DNA of 64,000 nucleotides from Caccoplasma sp905210875 (GTDB lineage Bacteria; Bacteroidota; Bacteroidia; Bacteroidales; UBA11471), in assembly GCA_963931635.1 (NCBI GenBank), contig OZ007034.1, positions 2,170,001 to 2,234,000 on the forward strand. Direction: 5' to 3'. Shown in pieces: positions 1 to 8,402 of this stretch. Position 1 is the first letter of the stretch. Every line of letters starts with the position of its first letter. The notes under the pieces are model-generated. The model did no database searches, was not told the origin of the DNA, and saw only the letters and a list, made by a program, of their open reading frames with translations. A program made the position numbers and the translations under genes.

Positions 1-1
1 G

Positions 2-430
2 TGCCGGACGGGACAGCGGCTCGTTGTGGTGGAGGCCCGCGACAGTGTGCGGGTGGTGGAACGTGTGCGCGAGGTGCGGGTGGTGGATACGGTGCTGGTG
101 CAGGTGCCTCCGCAGCGGGAGGTGGTAACGGTGCGCGACTCGTCGTCGCACCTCGAAAATGATTACGCCCTGAGCGATGCCCGCATTTTGGCCGACGGCT
201 CGCTCTTCCACTCTCTCGAAACGAAGCCACGCACTGATACCCTTGCTAGAGAGGTGGGTGTGCAGGTGCGCGACTCGATTGTCTACCGGGAGAAGGTGGT
301 GCCGCATGTCGTCTCCGTGGAAAAGGAGCTGAATTGGTTTGCTCAGCTGCGTCTGTGGCTGGGAAACGTGATGCTGGCACTTATCGCCGGGGCTGTGGCC
401 TGGGCTGCCGCACGGCTGGTATTGAAGTGA
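2..430 (+). CDS. Prophage-type membrane protein, possible unimolecular spanin (5' end outside window)
   Basis: The frame is open to the left edge of the window, so the true start is not visible; the first complete codon is a Cys (bases 2-4). The visible protein of about 142 residues has a charged, strand-rich first half with RDSV/VERV/VRVV repeats and one strong hydrophobic segment at the extreme C terminus (last ~22 residues). This order, with a Cys that could be a lipobox at the edge and a C-terminal membrane anchor, is that of phage unimolecular spanins, which join outer and inner membrane during lysis. The neighbouring recombinase supports a prophage setting. The lipobox cannot be checked because the signal peptide lies outside the window; an ordinary anchored phage protein is equally possible. 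Confidence 0.55.
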   Translation, partial: CRTGQRLVVVEARDSVRVVERVREVRVVDTVLVQVPPQREVVTVRDSSSHLENDYALSDARILADGSLFHSLETKPRTDTLAREVGVQVRDSIVYREKVVPHVVSVEKELNWFAQLRLWLGNVMLALIAGAVAWAAARLVLK

Positions 431-534
431 TGAGTAGCGGTCTGGGCATATAGGCTTTGCCGAACTTTTTGAGGGGGTATTGGTAATAGATAGTGGAGCG
501 TTTGATGATGCTTGTGATGATGTGTTACGCTCCG

Positions 535-560
535 GGCTGTCGTGATGACAGCCTTTTTTA
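535..560 (+). terminator. Intrinsic terminator after the prophage-type gene
   Basis: Stem GGCTGTC (535-541) pairs with GACAGCC (547-553) around a 5-base loop and is followed by six T. It ends the rightward gene and overlaps the end of the convergent gene at 558-812. Confidence 0.8.
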
Positions 561-812
561 TTGGGGAAGTGAAAGGTTGTAACGGGCGAGAAATAGTTCT
601 ATCGTACTTATTGCAGTATTTCCGATATTGGGTATTTTGAGAAGGTTGTCTCGTTTGTTTTTTAAGAGTTTGCCCAGTGTATTTATGCCGGCACGTTCGA
701 GCGGACACAGTATGCGTAGAGATAAATCGAACTCTATTAAGTGCGCTTTCATGAGCCGTTCCATGTGTAGTTTCGGCTCTTCATATTTATCAAAGCTGTC
801 TGTATTGGGCAT
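558..812 (-). CDS. Free-standing RNA polymerase alpha C-terminal-domain-like protein
   Basis: 84 residues. From about residue 28 to the end it reads as the helix-hairpin-helix domain of RpoA (alpha-CTD): FDLSLR, then ERAGINTLGKLL, LLKIPNIG and a final helix ending NLSL. The whole alpha N-terminal half is absent. By eye against E. coli alpha-CTD, the Arg-265 equivalent (in LSLR) and the Gly of NLG (here NIG) are kept, while the Asn-268, Lys-298, Ser-299 and Glu-302 equivalents are changed, so binding to ordinary UP elements is doubtful. It sits beside the recombinase in the mobile region. A role as DNA-binding or polymerase-binding regulator of the element is inference; the domain resemblance is clear. 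Confidence 0.72.
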   Translation of the reverse strand: MPNTDSFDKYEEPKLHMERLMKAHLIEFDLSLRILCPLERAGINTLGKLLKNKRDNLLKIPNIGNTAISTIELFLARYNLSLPQ

Positions 813-823
813 CGAATTATAAT

Positions 824-853
824 TAAAAAGGCGATGGGAACCACCCCATCGCC
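824..853 (-). terminator. Terminator hairpin between recombinase and alpha-CTD-like gene
   Basis: Read leftward, GGCGATGGG and CCCATCGCC (830-838 with 845-853) form a 9-bp stem with a 6-base loop followed by TTTTTAATT. It ends the recombinase message. As it lies only 11 bases before the 558-812 start codon, it may also act as an attenuator in that gene's leader. Confidence 0.75.
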
Positions 854-912
854 AAAGTCAAACCAATAAATCAACATTGGCGTTGAGTATATTGATAACG
901 CAAAAATACGAT

Positions 913-2076
913 TTATTTCAAATTGTCCAATACTTTTCTTATAGCAATTGTTGCCATTTCCGGTGTAACTTTAATGTAGCTATATAGGCTGCTACCCCCT
1001 TTATCAATTTTATGGCCTAAAATATAGTCAATGACAGACGTGTTTATGCCAAGATTGAACGCGTGTTGGCTAAAAGATTTTCTAGCAGAGTAATAGAGGA
1101 TTTTTTTTATGCCGGTTGCGGCTTCTAATTTAGGCATATGTCGATTGAGAAAGGCATTATAGCTTGAATGGTGTTGATAAGAGGTTGCATAAATGTATCC
1201 ATCTTTTGCTTTTAAGCGATTGATAACTTCTATTGCTTCTTCTGGTATATCAAACTCAACGAAGGGGTTTGATTTGTATCTATTATTTGTTTTTGTTCGA
1301 ATATAGTGAATGGTAGATGTTTGTTCGTTGAAGTTTATTTGAAGCAAGTCTATGATATTTATGCCACCGAGGTAATAGGATAGCATAAACAAATCTCTGC
1401 AGCGTTGAGCACATTTATTATTTGTTTTAAAGTCTCTAATTCGCTTTATTTCATCAACTGATAGCCAAGATTGTCGTATTGGGATAGGAGTTAATTTTAT
1501 GCCATTCATAGGGTCGACACGATATTGTACATAACCACAGCGTTTGGCGTGGTTTAGTAGAATTCTCAGAAGGACCAAGTAATTGCTTTTTGATACCAGG
1601 TGAGAAATGTTTTTTTCTAATCCCAAAATGGTTATTCGATTGATATTGTCGATAATGATATTTTCGTTTATATAGGAAGAGATTGTTTTCCATTGGGTTT
1701 TATACAAATTGATGGAAGATTGTTTGATATTAGCTGTTTCTATATACTCTTCAAAGATGGATTTTAGCGTTCTCTTTCGATTAGATTTGGCGTTTTTTAG
1801 AAGATAGACCAGCTCCGGGCAAGTTATTCCATCAATATAGTTAGATTCATCAATGATATTTTGATATTGTTGAATGATTCCACGAAGTTTTGTGTTTAGT
1901 ATAGAAGCATCAGGACGTTTGACGATAGAACCATTTTTGAATTCTTTATCAGAATCAATGATGATATTTGTAGCGATGTATCGAGTTTCTCCGTTATGGG
2001 CGATAGATATTCTTACTTTGTGTCGTCCATTTTTAAGGACTTTTGCCGGAACGATAACTGCATTTAAAGTTGCCAT
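913..2076 (-). CDS. Tyrosine recombinase / integrase of a mobile element
   Basis: 387 residues with the layout of Bacteroidetes integrases: N-terminal arm-binding part (about 1-100), SAM-like core-binding part (about 100-200) and catalytic part (about 205-387). Visible catalytic residues are Lys262 (RTKT), Arg332 (YSARKS), His355 (LGHK) and the nucleophile Tyr365 or Tyr367 (SLYSYIKV). The first catalytic Arg is not at its usual place (LGGINIIDLL), and the His of HxxR is Tyr. Loss of the first Arg is known for IntDOT of CTnDOT, so this need not mean inactivity. The gene is more AT-rich than the core genes to the right, consistent with transfer. The integrated element extends left beyond the window. 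Confidence 0.9.
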   Translation of the reverse strand: MATLNAVIVPAKVLKNGRHKVRISIAHNGETRYIATNIIIDSDKEFKNGSIVKRPDASILNTKLRGIIQQYQNIIDESNYIDGITCPELVYLLKNAKSNRKRTLKSIFEEYIETANIKQSSINLYKTQWKTISSYINENIIIDNINRITILGLEKNISHLVSKSNYLVLLRILLNHAKRCGYVQYRVDPMNGIKLTPIPIRQSWLSVDEIKRIRDFKTNNKCAQRCRDLFMLSYYLGGINIIDLLQINFNEQTSTIHYIRTKTNNRYKSNPFVEFDIPEEAIEVINRLKAKDGYIYATSYQHHSSYNAFLNRHMPKLEAATGIKKILYYSARKSFSQHAFNLGINTSVIDYILGHKIDKGGSSLYSYIKVTPEMATIAIRKVLDNLK

Positions 2077-2292
2077 AGTTTTATGAGATTTTGAGATGAT
2101 TTTAAGGACAATTTTTCGGAAATAAATTGTTTGGAAAGGCTTTTTTTTAATTGTCGGAAAACATCAAAAGTGAAATTCCTTTGTCCTTTTATTACTAATG
2201 AAACTCCTTGATGTTTAGTGTAATCTATCAAAATCAGGCACTATATTTTATTCTCAACATTGTAAAGTACACATTTCTTTATCATCTAAAAG

Positions 2293-2314
2293 ACGTTTGA
2301 CGTTATATTAACGT
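2293..2314. promoter_or_regulatory. ACGTT repeat and perfect dyad upstream of the recombinase
   Basis: A perfect dyad ACGTTA-TAT-TAACGT (2300-2314) is preceded by a further GACGTT (2292-2297). It lies about 220 bases upstream of the recombinase start. It may be an operator or a recombinase arm site; no protein can be assigned. Confidence 0.4.
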
Positions 2315-2437
2315 TTATTTTCCCCTGCAACGTATCAACGAAGCAATAACAGCTCTATTTATGGGTAAGTAAACTTGCCAAGAACAGATGTACTACAAGG
2401 CCGGCCGTGATTTTATCATGTAAAAAACCAATAAAAA

Positions 2438-2469
2438 TTTGGCTGTTTAAAGAAAATGTCGTAATATTG
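2438..2469 (+). promoter_or_regulatory. Promoter of the CAU tRNA gene
   Basis: TTTG at 2438-2441, a 20-base spacer, then TAATATTG at 2462-2469, one mismatch from the TAnnTTTG -7 element. It lies 54 bases before the tRNA. Confidence 0.6.
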
Positions 2470-2522
2470 CATCGCTTTTCCGGAGAGCCTTTTCAAAGGC
2501 AATATACAATAGATGGAAAAAC

Positions 2523-2596
2523 GGTCCTATAGCTCAGTTGGTTAGAGCATCTGACTCATAATCAGGGGGTCCTTGGTTCAAGCCCAAGTGGGACCA
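2523..2596 (+). tRNA. tRNA with CAU anticodon (elongator Met or lysidine-type Ile)
   Basis: A full cloverleaf can be drawn: 7-bp acceptor GGTCCTA/TGGGACC with A73, D arm GCTC/GAGC, anticodon arm TCTGA-CTCATAA-TCAGG, and T arm CTTGG/CCAAG. CCA is not encoded. The CAT anticodon fits elongator tRNA-Met or tRNA-Ile2 (modified by TilS); the acceptor and anticodon stems exclude the initiator. Which of the two cannot be decided by eye. It is the first core gene to the right of the mobile-element end. Confidence 0.95.
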
Positions 2597-2602
2597 CGTG
2601 AA

Positions 2603-2630
2603 GGGAGACGTTGAAGGTCTCCCTTTTTTT
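2603..2630 (+). terminator. Terminator after CAU tRNA
   Basis: GGGAGAC (2603-2609) pairs with GTCTCCC (2617-2623), followed by seven T. Confidence 0.9.
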
Positions 2631-2873
2631 GTTGTGTATCAGTGGGTTAGGTGGATTATTTTGTCATGCCTGTTGCTGACTAGATTGCGTATATTGGGTC
2701 GGGTGTATATAGGAGGGCTGCTTTTAGTGGTAGCCTAGTTGTTTTATGTTTACGTGTGAGCGCAATATAAAAGACGGATTTGTCTCCACAACCTTGCAGG
2801 AATATCGAGGTGATGAAGTCTCGGGAAGAATCCTCAATATTGTTTATTGAGGATAATGGATGCGTGTGGTGGA

Positions 2874-3926
2874 TTATTTCATGATTTTTAGTTCGTTCAG
2901 GGCTTTGTGGTATTGTCGGGCATTGTAGTTGTGCTCGGCCAGTGTGGCGGCAAAGTTATGTCGGCCCGAGAGGTCGTCTTTGGCACACATGTAGATGTAG
3001 TTGTTTTTGTCGTAGTTGAGAACTGCTTCTATGGCCCGTTTGGAGGCGATGCGTATCGGCCCGGGAGGAAGCCCATAATGTTTGTAGGTGTTGTAGGGTG
3101 AGTCGATGCGGAGGTGCTTTTTCAGAATGCGTTTGAGTCCGAAATCGCCCACTGCAAATTTTATGGTGGGGTCGGCTTGCAACGGAATTCTCTTTCTCAG
3201 GCGGTTGATGTAGAGACCAGCAATGATGGGCATTTCGTCGGCGATGTTAGTCTCTTCTTCGACGATGGAGGCCAGGGTGGCAACTTCGATGGGGCTGAGT
3301 CCGGCTTGGCGGGCTTTTTCACGGCGTTCATCGTTCCAGTAAATGTTATATTCCTTTTCCATGCGGTCGAGCAGGCTCTTGGCCGATATGTTCCAATACA
3401 CGTCGTAGGTGTCTGGCAGTAGCATGGCCGGAATATTGTCGGGCGTAAATCCTTTTTCCCGGCAGAATTCTTCGTCGTTCAGGAGGGCAAGAACTTCGTC
3501 CTGGGAGAGCATGAGTTGTTTATCCATGGAGCGGGCGAAATCTTTCTTGGTACGCAGGTTGTGGAAGGTGATGCGTACGGGCGAAATGTTGCCTGAGGTC
3601 AGCAGGTCGTATACCTCGACAACGTTCATCTTTGCAGTGATGCGATAGGCTCCTGTATAGATGTATGGAGGGAAGCCTTTGGTGCGGGTGAGGCGCATCA
3701 GGCGGGTGAGGCTTTTCTCCGGGACTTGGCCGCTCATCTGTGCCATGATGGAATCTAATGTGAATTCCTCACCTACATATACGGTGAAATCTTTCTCGGT
3801 AAAGGAGTCGAAGCGATATCGTTTGATGATGATACAGCCTCCGATAATGCCAATGTTGATGAGTACCAGCAGCGTTATGGCGAGATAAAGACGTAAAGTT
3901 CCTTTTTTTGAACGGTTTATTCTCAT
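2874..3926 (-). CDS. mltG: Endolytic murein transglycosylase MltG
   Basis: 350 residues. A single transmembrane helix at about 11-33 is followed by the periplasmic YceG/MltG domain. Family marks are LLPDTY (about 169-174), the catalytic-Glu segment ASIVEEET (about 219-226) and QADPT (about 250-254). The enzyme cuts nascent glycan strands and sets peptidoglycan chain length at the inner membrane. The open frame extends to a TTG at 3959, but the likely -7 promoter element overlaps that codon, so the ATG at 3926 is chosen. It stands alone, with an inverted repeat CCTCAAT/ATTGAGG at 2832-2852 beyond its end. Confidence 0.93.
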   Translation of the reverse strand: MRINRSKKGTLRLYLAITLLVLINIGIIGGCIIIKRYRFDSFTEKDFTVYVGEEFTLDSIMAQMSGQVPEKSLTRLMRLTRTKGFPPYIYTGAYRITAKMNVVEVYDLLTSGNISPVRITFHNLRTKKDFARSMDKQLMLSQDEVLALLNDEEFCREKGFTPDNIPAMLLPDTYDVYWNISAKSLLDRMEKEYNIYWNDERREKARQAGLSPIEVATLASIVEEETNIADEMPIIAGLYINRLRKRIPLQADPTIKFAVGDFGLKRILKKHLRIDSPYNTYKHYGLPPGPIRIASKRAIEAVLNYDKNNYIYMCAKDDLSGRHNFAATLAEHNYNARQYHKALNELKIMK

Positions 3927-3956
3927 GAGGTTGTTGTTGGATAAGGTTGATATGGA

Positions 3957-3964
3957 CAAAGATA
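3957..3964 (-). promoter_or_regulatory. -7 element of mltG
   Basis: Read leftward it is TATCTTTG, an exact TAnnTTTG, 30 bases upstream of the chosen ATG. No clear TTTG is seen at the -33 distance. Confidence 0.55.
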
Positions 3965-4176
3965 GTCATTTTACTTCAAAAACAGTTGCTCGATGAGTGT
4001 TGTTGCTGTTTTTTACTCATGATTGATGGCAAATACTGTATTCTTGTGCGAAAGGAAAAGACCGTATCGGGGAGGGCAGACTGGGGCTGTTTCTTCGTGC
4101 GGATTTTGTGGTAATGGTGCGAAATGGTTGTTCGATGTTGAAAATTGTGTGAAATGCAAATTTTGTGCGTAAAATA

Positions 4177-4207
4177 TTTGCAGAAAACAAAATTTGATGT
4201 ACATTTG
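4177..4207 (+). promoter_or_regulatory. Promoter of tRNA-Ser(GCU)
   Basis: TTTG at 4177-4180, a 19-base spacer and TACATTTG at 4200-4207 form a full Bacteroidetes promoter 44 bases before the tRNA. Confidence 0.8.
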
Positions 4208-4251
4208 CACACCGATTACGAGAGGGTATTCGTAGTCGTTCAGCCCCATTT

Positions 4252-4338
4252 GGAAGGATGGGTGAGTGGCTGAAACCACCAGTTTGCTAAACTGACGTAC
4301 CCGAATGGGTACCGGGGGTTCGAATCCCCCTCCTTCCG
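4252..4338 (+). tRNA. tRNA-Ser (anticodon GCU)
   Basis: 87 bases with acceptor GGAAGGA/TCCTTCC, discriminator G, a long class II variable arm (TACCCGAATGGGTA) and T arm GGGGG/CCCCC. The anticodon loop TTGCTAA gives GCT. CCA is not encoded. Confidence 0.96.
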
Positions 4339-4351
4339 CTTCTTTTTTAGG

Positions 4352-4380
4352 GCCTTTCCCCATCGGGAGAGGCCTTTTTC
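4352..4380 (+). terminator. Terminator after tRNA-Ser(GCU)
   Basis: Nine-bp stem GCCTTTCCC (4352-4360) with GGGAGAGGC (4365-4373) around CATC, followed by CTTTTTCTTTT. Confidence 0.85.
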
Positions 4381-4382
4381 TT

Positions 4383-4645
4383 TTGGGCCTTTTTGTGGTG
4401 GGCTCTCGTGAGGTTTTGCGCCTATCGTATTTGAGCGGAGAGAGGCGCTGTTTTCTTGGCAGGTGTTGTATCGTTCAGTTATTTCTTTGTCAAAAAATTT
4501 TTTCTCTCTCTGGAATTTCCCGATGATGACAGTGTCCCGAGGGGCTGGTGGGTTCACTGCGACTGTTGGGGTACGTCCGGTGGTGGGTAGGAGTGTCTCT
4601 TGAGAAGAGAAAATTCTGGATAGTTCTTTTGGGAGAGTAAGCAGA
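4383..4645. other. Non-coding gap between tRNA-Ser terminator and the next terminator
   Basis: No convincing coding frame, promoter or repeat is seen here. It separates the rightward tRNA from the leftward YfhO-like gene. Confidence 0.6.
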
Positions 4646-4680
4646 AAGGGCTGTGCCGAATCCTGTCGGCACAGCCCTTT
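4646..4680 (-). terminator. Terminator downstream of the YfhO-like gene
   Basis: A perfect 14-bp inverted repeat: AAAGGGCTGTGCCG (4646-4659, read on the plus strand) against CGGCACAGCCCTTT (4667-4680). Read leftward it is followed by a short T-rich run. Confidence 0.75.
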
Positions 4681-4709
4681 GGTATAGATGGCGGTTGGTG
4701 TCGGCGATT

Positions 4710-7154
4710 TTATGAAAGGCTGTCGGCTTTTTTCTTACGGTATGCCACAAACAGGTTCAGTAGCAGCAGGAGGGCAAACAGGCCGAATCCGCACCAGGCA
4801 ATGGTCTCGGTAATGGCGATGGAGGCAGGCTTGAACGACATCACGACCCGATGTTCACCGGCCGGGACATAGATGGCTCTCAATACATAGTCGGCGCGGG
4901 CTATCGGGGTTTCGATACCGTCAACGGTGGCTTTCCATCCATGAGGGTAATAGATTTCGGAGAAGACCACTATGCCGCCTTTCTGTGAAGTGATGGTGTA
5001 GCAAAGCTCTTCGGGGTGGTATGAGGTGAGCCGCACTTGTGCGGTGGTGTCGGCCGAGATAGCTTTTCCGTCGAAGAGCGCTGCAAAGCGTCGGTCGATA
5101 ACTGCTGTTTGGGCCGGGTCGAAGTGGTCGAGTGCTGACATCTCTTCGTTGGCATTCTGCACCCACTCTATTTCATCGACAAACCAGCCGTTGCCCAGTG
5201 CGTCGGGGTTGAGGACCGCCTGCGGTTGACGATTTTCGCCGGGAACGATGTAGTATTTGGCGTTCAGCATATTCAGTACCTGTTCGTTACCCTGGCTTAT
5301 TTGGTGCTCGATGAGTTCTTGGTAGCGGCCCAGCTTGGCGGCATGGTATCCGCCTATGGCTTTGTGGTAGAACGAGGTGGCTCCGTCGTTGAACGTATTA
5401 GTCGTGAGGTTGTATACCCGGTAATGGGGATCCTTGTCTTGGAGAATCATTTTATCAGCCGGGCTTTTGGGGAAGAAGGCCGAGAGGTCCTGACTACTGC
5501 GTTTCGGAATGAACTGTTCGCTGTTGAGGTAGCGTTTGTCGACGCTCCACATATCGCCAAGGCAAAGTATTATCAGCCCGATGACAAAGAGTTGCGAGTT
5601 CAGTTTCTTGCGGGCAAAGAGGAAAGTCAGAAGACCGCCGATGGCAATGATGATGACCGAACGCCATGCGTCGGAGCGGAACAGACTCATGCGTACGTTT
5701 TCCAAGGCGGCGACAATATCGGCAATTTGGCGGTTCTGGGCTGCCTGCGGTAAGAAATATTGGCTCTCCTGTTCGCTCAGGAAATTGAAGAAGAGACCAG
5801 GAGCCAAAGCGAAGAGTAGGGATATGCCGCCGGTGAGTCCGAACGCGATATAGAGACCTTTTCTTTTTTCTTTCAATACAGATGGATTCTTGACCATCTC
5901 GATTACGGCCAGAGCTGCCATCAAGGGAATAATCAACTCGGCAACAACGAGAATTGAAGATACCGAGCGGAACTTGGAATACATTGGGAAGTAGTCGGCA
6001 AACAGACGGGTAAACCACATCATGTTATGTCCCCACGAGAGGAATACGGTAATGAGTGTGACACCCAGCAGATACCATTTGAGTCTGCCCCGCAACAGGA
6101 AGAAGGATAGAATGAACAGGGTCATGAAGAAGGCACCCACATAGACAGGTCCCGAGGTGAACGGCTGGTCACCCCAGTAACGGTTTTGTTGAGAGATGAT
6201 TTGCCGGTACTGGGCCGGTGCGCTTTGGGCATCGTCGCGACCTATGGCGCCCGTTGCTCCACCCTTGACATCGGGAATAAGCAGGCTCCATGTTTCTCCT
6301 ATGCCATAGCTCCATTGGGTCATGTAGTTGAGGTCGAGGCCGTTGGCGGTCTGGTTGTCGGCGTTGTTGTCGACCAGTTCCGATTTTCCCCGCATGCTCT
6401 CTTTGCTGTATTCCCAGGTATGATAGAGGTTTGACAGGTTTACCGAGACAGCCAGCAGCAAGGCGGCGATACATACGCCGGTCGATTTAAGAAAGTCTGT
6501 CACCTTGTGCATACGGATGCTCTCAATCAATACCCACAATGCGTATGCCCCCATGATGAAGCAGGAGTAGTAGGTCATCTGTATGTGGTTTGACTTGATT
6601 TGGAACATGAGAAAAAGAGCCATGACAAATCCGCCCCACAGGTATTTCTTGCGGTAGACCAGCACCATGCCAGCGATGGTGGGAGGTATGTAGGCGAGGG
6701 CCAATACTTTCCATATGTGGCCTGCCATGATGATGATGAAGAAATAAGATGAGAAAGCATATCCGATGGCTCCCAGTATGGCAATATCGCTACGGGCGCC
6801 GAGAACACACAGGAGAATGTAGAATCCCAGCATCAAAATGAAAACATACGACACGGGTGATGGCAGGAAGAGCGAATATATGCGGCTCAGCGTGTTGATG
6901 AACGAGCTGCTCTCATACGAGGGGGCTATCTGGTAGGTGGGCATGCCCGAAAACATGGAGTTGGTCCATCGTATGGTTTTGCCTGTTTGAGCACCATATT
7001 CGGTGATTTCCTGACTGGTACCCTGACGGCTATCGTGCCCGAGAATGGTTTTATTCTCAAAAATCTCGGGAGAAAAATAGGATACCGCTACGACAATGAA
7101 TACGATGATGGCGCAAAGGTGTGGCAATGCAGGTTTTACAAGTGTTTGGTACAT
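4710..7154 (-). CDS. YfhO-like multi-pass membrane protein
   Basis: 814 residues. A first helix at about 11-27 is followed by many hydrophobic segments through about residue 520, then a soluble part of about 270 residues and a last helix near 785-803 before a short basic tail. The organisation and motifs near the N terminus (GHDSRQGT, FSGMPTYQ) match the YfhO/DUF6044-type GT-C-fold family, thought to be lipid-linked glycosyltransferases or their partners that decorate envelope polymers. No substrate can be named. The gene is alone between its own promoter-like element and terminator. Confidence 0.82.
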   Translation of the reverse strand: MYQTLVKPALPHLCAIIVFIVVAVSYFSPEIFENKTILGHDSRQGTSQEITEYGAQTGKTIRWTNSMFSGMPTYQIAPSYESSSFINTLSRIYSLFLPSPVSYVFILMLGFYILLCVLGARSDIAILGAIGYAFSSYFFIIIMAGHIWKVLALAYIPPTIAGMVLVYRKKYLWGGFVMALFLMFQIKSNHIQMTYYSCFIMGAYALWVLIESIRMHKVTDFLKSTGVCIAALLLAVSVNLSNLYHTWEYSKESMRGKSELVDNNADNQTANGLDLNYMTQWSYGIGETWSLLIPDVKGGATGAIGRDDAQSAPAQYRQIISQQNRYWGDQPFTSGPVYVGAFFMTLFILSFFLLRGRLKWYLLGVTLITVFLSWGHNMMWFTRLFADYFPMYSKFRSVSSILVVAELIIPLMAALAVIEMVKNPSVLKEKRKGLYIAFGLTGGISLLFALAPGLFFNFLSEQESQYFLPQAAQNRQIADIVAALENVRMSLFRSDAWRSVIIIAIGGLLTFLFARKKLNSQLFVIGLIILCLGDMWSVDKRYLNSEQFIPKRSSQDLSAFFPKSPADKMILQDKDPHYRVYNLTTNTFNDGATSFYHKAIGGYHAAKLGRYQELIEHQISQGNEQVLNMLNAKYYIVPGENRQPQAVLNPDALGNGWFVDEIEWVQNANEEMSALDHFDPAQTAVIDRRFAALFDGKAISADTTAQVRLTSYHPEELCYTITSQKGGIVVFSEIYYPHGWKATVDGIETPIARADYVLRAIYVPAGEHRVVMSFKPASIAITETIAWCGFGLFALLLLLNLFVAYRKKKADSLS

Positions 7155-7236
7155 GATTATCGGTTTTGTGCAAAAACACGAGTCGGCCGAAAACGGCTGT
7201 TTGGGCCGTAACTCTTTTGTTTTTGCCGATTTTCGG

Positions 7237-7244
7237 CAAAGATA
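7237..7244 (-). promoter_or_regulatory. -7 element of the YfhO-like gene
   Basis: Read leftward it is TATCTTTG, an exact TAnnTTTG, 83 bases before the ATG. No TTTG at the -33 distance. Confidence 0.45.
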
Positions 7245-7416
7245 ATATAAATACGAAGAAATCGGGTGGCGAAAACTTTTTTAATTGAAATCTCCGGCAA
7301 GAGTATCTTGGGTTTGAGGGTTGCCCTTGCCGAGTCTGAAACGCCTTGCCCGGCGACTGGAAAGCGGGGCATGGAGGCGCTGCTGAGCTGTTTTTGAACC
7401 TTTGGCTATCGGGTAA

Positions 7417-8349
7417 TTATTGGATTTCTTCTTTGAGGCGGTTTGCGCGGTCTCTTTTGTTTTTCTTCCAAAGCTGCCACGAGTTGATACTGTTCTGCCA
7501 CACTACATACGATGCCGGGCCTATCGAGGCGAGGGGATGTACATAGGTGAGCGCCATCCAGATGGCCAGCACGGTATTCTTTTGACCGAGAGCCTGTCCG
7601 CCGGCAATGCGGTCGTTGTATCGTTGCCCAATGATTTTCCCTATGATGAATTGTCCTACGCAGACAACCAGAGAGAAGATGGCAATGAGAATCTCTTCTT
7701 TGACATTTTCGCTACCCTGTTCGATAATGAATGCGGCGGTGCGACCCATGACAAAGGTGAGCGATACAGCCCATAAATAGAAGGAGAGGCTTTGGCTTTT
7801 GCTCAGAACGTAATGTACCTGAGGGAGCAGGTAGCGTAGCAATATAGCTGTAACGAAAGGAAAGATAAGCAGCGGAATCATTTGTCGGCAGATGGTGAAG
7901 AAAGATTGTCCGAAGGGTATCTCTGTGTGAATGCCGATGAATGAAAAAATAATAGGAGAGAGTAATGCGACTGCCATATTGCTCAGCAGGCTGTATGTGG
8001 CCAGTGTCGTGAGGCAGCCTCCAAGCATGAAGGTAATGACGGCTGCTGCCGTTGCCGTAGGAGCGAGGATACATACCAAGGTGCCTTCGGCCACCAGAGG
8101 GTCGATGATCCTGAGCAGTGCATACACGGTAAGACTGCCGAAAATCTGTATGACGAGAAGCCAGCCGTGCAGTTTGCTTATGCGCAGGTCTCGCAGGGAT
8201 ATGCGGCAATAAGGAACAAGCAGCATGGCAAAAATGAGTACTTGTGTGATATATGGCATCATATCGTTGAGGATAGTGATGGGCCGGTATAGAATGGCGC
8301 CGAGTATCATGGCAATCGGCAGCATGTACATTTTCAATCTTTGCAACAT
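7417..8349 (-). CDS. Bile acid:sodium symporter-family (BASS-like) membrane carrier
   Basis: 310 residues from the ATG at 8349, reading MLQRLKMYMLPIAM. The longer open frame runs back through queE with shadow composition and is rejected. About nine or ten hydrophobic helices fill the protein, with the family pattern of small-residue motifs in the middle (ILAPTATAAA) and a late GGQALGQKN segment resembling the crossover helix of BASS carriers. The family moves organic anions such as bile acids or keto acids with sodium; the substrate here is unknown. It follows queE by 53 bases on the same strand and may share its transcript. Confidence 0.78.
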   Translation of the reverse strand: MLQRLKMYMLPIAMILGAILYRPITILNDMMPYITQVLIFAMLLVPYCRISLRDLRISKLHGWLLVIQIFGSLTVYALLRIIDPLVAEGTLVCILAPTATAAAVITFMLGGCLTTLATYSLLSNMAVALLSPIIFSFIGIHTEIPFGQSFFTICRQMIPLLIFPFVTAILLRYLLPQVHYVLSKSQSLSFYLWAVSLTFVMGRTAAFIIEQGSENVKEEILIAIFSLVVCVGQFIIGKIIGQRYNDRIAGGQALGQKNTVLAIWMALTYVHPLASIGPASYVVWQNSINSWQLWKKNKRDRANRLKEEIQ

Positions 8350-8402
8350 GTTGATTCTCTGTGTGATGACGTTCTTAGGAAGTGTGTGAAAATAAAAAAG
8401 AG

